Of a stretch of DNA of 56,483 nt, positions 54,146 through 56,483 are shown piece after piece. Numbering within the stretch: the stretch's first letter is position 1; each line of letters begins with the position of its first letter. The notes beneath the pieces were generated by a model. The model saw only the letters and a program-made list of their open reading frames with translations, searched no databases and was not told the DNA's origin. Source of the DNA: Vreelandella arcis (GTDB lineage Bacteria > Pseudomonadota > Gammaproteobacteria > Pseudomonadales > Halomonadaceae); NCBI RefSeq assembly GCF_900103865.1, contig NZ_FNII01000020.1:1-56483 (forward strand), given 5' to 3'. The position numbers were made by a program, and so were the translations under genes.

Positions 54146-55312
54146 TCAACGTTGGGCATGGTACTGGGGTTGGAGCGAATCGGTTGGCGATGTGCCCACT
54201 GGTGCAGGGCTTTCAACCGCCATTGCCTCAGTGGGCATCAGTGGGTAGAGGGCAAGGTCATCACGCCGCAGGCCATCGCCACCGAATAGATGCGCCGCCG
54301 GCGTGGGCCAGCCAATCCGGCATGGTTGGCCGGTAATGTCGTGTCGGCCGCTCAAACGCACTCTAAGTGTGTGTTCACCGACCGCCAGATGGGCGATGGT
54401 GTCAGCACCGAGATACTCATCGCTCAGCACCTTGGCCGGTACGCCGGAGGCCGACGCGGGGCGTAGCTCTATATCTTCCGGGCGAATACCCAACTGCCCA
54501 CCGGCGGCGTCCAAGGGTGCAACCGGCGTGCTGGGTTCGCCTTCTATAGTGGCGCCATGCTCGCCTTTTACTAGCGGCAGCAGGTTCATGGCCGGGCTGC
54601 CAATAAAGCTGGCCGCAAAAGCGCTCGCGGGGCGGTTATACAGCTCGTCGGGGGTGTCGTCCTGCACGATTTTGCCGTGCTGCATCAGAATGACGCGATC
54701 GCCCATGCTCATCGCTTCGACCTGGTCGTGGGTGACGTAGATCACCGTCATGGCCAGGCGGCTTTGCAGCGCTTTGATTTCCCGGCGCATATCGCTGCGC
54801 AGCCGGGCGTCCAGGTTGGATAGCGGCTCGTCCATCAGGCAGATGGGGTGTTCGGAAATTACCGAGCGCGCCAAAGCAACCCGCTGGCGCTGGCCGCCTG
54901 AAAGCTGGGCGGGTTTGCGGTTTAAGTAATCAGTGAGGCTGACCAGTTCGGCGACCTTGGCCAGCCGCTCGCGCTGCTCGGCTTTAGGCACTTTACGGCT
55001 GCGCAGGCCAAATACGATATTGTCCGCCACGTTTAAATGCGGAAACAGTGCGTAGGACTGAAATACCATGCTGAGCCCGCGATCCCCTGGGGGTAGGCGG
55101 GTGACGTCACGCTCGCCGATGTAAATACGCCCGTCGCTGGCTTCTTCCAAGCCGGCAATCATGCGCAGCGTGGTGGATTTACCGCAGCCCGACGGGCCCA
55201 GCAGAATGACGAATTGCCCAGGCGTGACGTCGAAGGAAATACTATCGACGGCAGGCGTTGCGTCCCAGCGTTTGGTAACGCGTTCCAGGCGGATACGCGA
55301 TTGGTTTGACAT
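54146..55312 (-). CDS. Sugar ABC transporter ATPase, UgpC/MalK type
   Basis: The ATPase of the transporter, 388 residues. It has Walker [10 protein letters not shown] (near 38), the signature [14 protein letters not shown] (near 135), Walker [13 protein letters not shown], the switch histidine in YVTHD, and a C-terminal TOBE regulatory domain. The start was set to ATG at 55312; a GTG three codons earlier is possible. It is first in the operon (ATPase, binding protein, two permeases), an unusual but known order. Confidence 0.93.
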   Translation of the reverse strand: MSNQSRIRLERVTKRWDATPAVDSISFDVTPGQFVILLGPSGCGKSTTLRMIAGLEEASDGRIYIGERDVTRLPPGDRGLSMVFQSYALFPHLNVADNIVFGLRSRKVPKAEQRERLAKVAELVSLTDYLNRKPAQLSGGQRQRVALARSVISEHPICLMDEPLSNLDARLRSDMRREIKALQSRLAMTVIYVTHDQVEAMSMGDRVILMQHGKIVQDDTPDELYNRPASAFAASFIGSPAMNLLPLVKGEHGATIEGEPSTPVAPLDAAGGQLGIRPEDIELRPASASGVPAKVLSDEYLGADTIAHLAVGEHTLRVRLSGRHDITGQPCRIGWPTPAAHLFGGDGLRRDDLALYPLMPTEAMAVESPAPVGTSPTDSLQPQYHAQR

Positions 55313-55375
55313 AGCACACACATCACGAACTGTGGGTTATTATTGATCCAGCTTGTGTGGAATATGTTGCCGTTG

Positions 55376-55406
55376 CATGACACTTATATAGCAATCTAGT
55401 GTCATG
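55376..55406. promoter_or_regulatory. Inverted repeat between the ABC operon and kduD
   Basis: CATGACACT (55376-55384) and its exact complement AGTGTCATG (55398-55406) flank a 13-base AT-rich spacer. It lies 64 bases upstream of the ABC operon start and about 140 bases upstream of kduD. It is a good candidate operator for both divergent units. The regulator is not in the window. Confidence 0.5.
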
Positions 55407-55544
55407 TGGGCAAAGTTACTAGGCGACATTGATGATTTTTGCTGATGACGATATGGATTTCATATCAATGGCAGATTTGAGGTAGCCTTTTTTGTATTTT
55501 TATAAAAAAATCAATAGTTATGGGTTTTATAGGATAGATGCACT

Positions 55545-56213
55545 ATGACTAAGATATTTTCATTAGAAGGTAAAGTGGCAGTGGTAACAGGATCCTCTGC
55601 CGGTCTAGGGCAAGGCATGGCAATCGGCCTGGCTGAAGCAGGTGCTGATATTATCGGAATTGGTTCTCGACGTAATCAAGAGGACACGAAACGAGCAATC
55701 GAAAATATAGGTCGTAAGTTTTATCAAATTCAAGCTGATTTGTCTCGGCAGGATCAGATTTCTCGCATTGTAGAGGAGTCCATCAGCAAAACAGGTAGAG
55801 TGGATATTCTTGTGAATAATGCAGGGGTGATTAGAAGAAATAAAGCAGAAGAGTTTACAGATGAAGATTGGGATGTCGTCGTTGATGTGAATTTAAATGC
55901 TGTTTTTCGATTAACGCGGGGGATAGGCGCGCACATGATCGAGAATGGATCAGGAAAAATTATTAATATAGCCTCAATGCTGTCTTTCCAGGGTGGATTG
56001 AAGGTGCCAGCTTATGCGGCCACTAAACACGCAATTGCCGGTTTAACAAAATCATTTGCGAATGAATGGGCTGGCAAGGGGTTAAATGTTAACGCGATCG
56101 CTCCAGGGTATATGGTTACAGATAACACTGCTGCTATCAGAGAAGATAAAGAACGCTATAATTATATTACCTCTAGCCCGAATTTCTCACAGGGGATAAT
56201 AGAAAGCGGCTGA
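55545..56213 (+). pseudogene. kduD: KduD-like 2-deoxy-D-gluconate 3-dehydrogenase, 3'-truncated by IS1380
   Basis: A short-chain dehydrogenase close to KduD, which acts in breakdown of unsaturated uronates from pectin or similar polymers. The NAD site GSSAGLGQGMA (near 17), NNAG (near 89), the catalytic serine in IASMLSFQGG and YAATKHA are all present. Native sequence stops near residue 210 at about 56176; the last dozen residues come from the insertion sequence. About 40 C-terminal residues, which include the substrate lid and dimer contacts, are lost. The gene has low GC for the window. The protein is probably inactive. Confidence 0.85.
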
Positions 56214-56483
56214 AAGTGCTATGATTTCAAGAACCTAACCAATCCATCAAGCACCAACAGCCGCTTCCAAAATGGTACCTGAAAAGCTGACCTTCTCGCC
56301 ACTCTCGCGCCGCCAAATTGAAGCCGACTTCTCCGGGGGCCACATCACGTCGGACGCCGGATTACTCCTGCTTCGTGAAGTCGATAAACAGCATCGCCTG
56401 ACACGCCGCTTGGCCGCCGTGCTTCTTGATCCCCGCGCACCAGAACAGGTTCGTCATAAGCTCGACACTCTGGTTCGTCAGCG
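56177..56483 (+). mobile_element. IS1380-family insertion sequence, left end (partial)
   Basis: The element starts about at CCCGAATTTCTCACAG (56177 on), which looks like a terminal inverted repeat. It is preceded by CTAG (56173-56176), which could be the 4-base target duplication. The transposase starts at 56272. The right end is outside the window, so repeat and duplication cannot be confirmed. Confidence 0.75.
56272..56483 (+). CDS. IS1380-family transposase, N-terminal part
   Basis: The frame opens at ATG 56272 and runs off the window. The first 70 residues (MVPEKLTFSPLSRRQIEADF, then SGGHITSDAGLLLLREVDK, then LLDPRAPEQVRHKLDTLVRQ) match the N-terminal DUF1670/IS4-like start of IS1380 transposases. 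The catalytic residues lie outside the window. Confidence 0.85.
   Translation, partial: MVPEKLTFSPLSRRQIEADFSGGHITSDAGLLLLREVDKQHRLTRRLAAVLLDPRAPEQVRHKLDTLVRQ

Overview
The window looks like a piece of a Halomonas-type (Halomonadaceae, Gammaproteobacteria) chromosome. This is inferred from acidic secreted proteins, fairly high GC in most genes, a TRAP transporter, an NCS1 transporter, YgjV, YbiI and YrhK, and a periplasmic formate dehydrogenase locus laid out as in other marine gammaproteobacteria. No rRNA, tRNA or CRISPR array was recognised. Insertion sequences cut both ends: an IS30-family element on the left has removed the front of a chemotaxis receptor, and an IS1380-family element on the right has cut off the end of a KduD-like dehydrogenase.

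Left part (1-9.8 kb): after the beheaded receptor comes a reductive pyrimidine degradation operon on the minus strand (N-carbamoyl-beta-alanine amidohydrolase, dihydropyrimidinase, PreT, PreA). An NCS1 nucleobase transporter diverges from it and a LysR regulator follows the transporter. The AT-rich gap in front of the transporter holds a well-spaced sigma-54 type -24/-12 element and two NtrC-like sites, suggesting control by nitrogen limitation.

Middle part (9.9-28.3 kb): a PAS-GGDEF-EAL membrane sensor precedes a large formate dehydrogenase and molybdenum cofactor region. On the minus strand fdhD, mobA, moeA and moaA are joined by 4-base stop/start overlaps, and a CobW-type GTPase follows. 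On the plus strand lie DUF3305, DUF3306, a polyferredoxin with four clusters, a TorD chaperone, FdhX, FdhA (cysteine enzyme with Tat signal), FdhB and FdhC. After a strong terminator come a DUF1244 gene, moaB and a second full-length moeA. Most of what is needed to make, mature, export and wire a periplasmic formate:quinone oxidoreductase is here.

28.6-37 kb: a sodium:solute symporter, then a malonate operon (TRAP transporter DctPQM, malonyl-CoA decarboxylase, malonyl-CoA synthetase) with a divergent GntR/FCD regulator and a clear palindromic operator. 37-43.7 kb: a GlxA-type regulator with an MFS transporter, several small conserved proteins, a relic of a GGDEF gene, a tandem pair of DUF606 transporters with a LysR regulator, and an Xre/RES toxin-antitoxin pair.

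Right part (43.7-56.5 kb) is a mosaic. A lower-GC block (TetR, MFS, EamA transporter) is bounded by 41-bp direct repeats. Two relics of the 3' end of a MalG-type permease gene lie at 46.9 and 49.1 kb, in the same orientation as the intact permease gene at 51.0 kb, so that they bracket a WYL regulator plus a BKACE gene, and recQ. A sugar ABC transporter operon (ATPase, binding protein, two permeases) and the truncated divergent kduD close the window.
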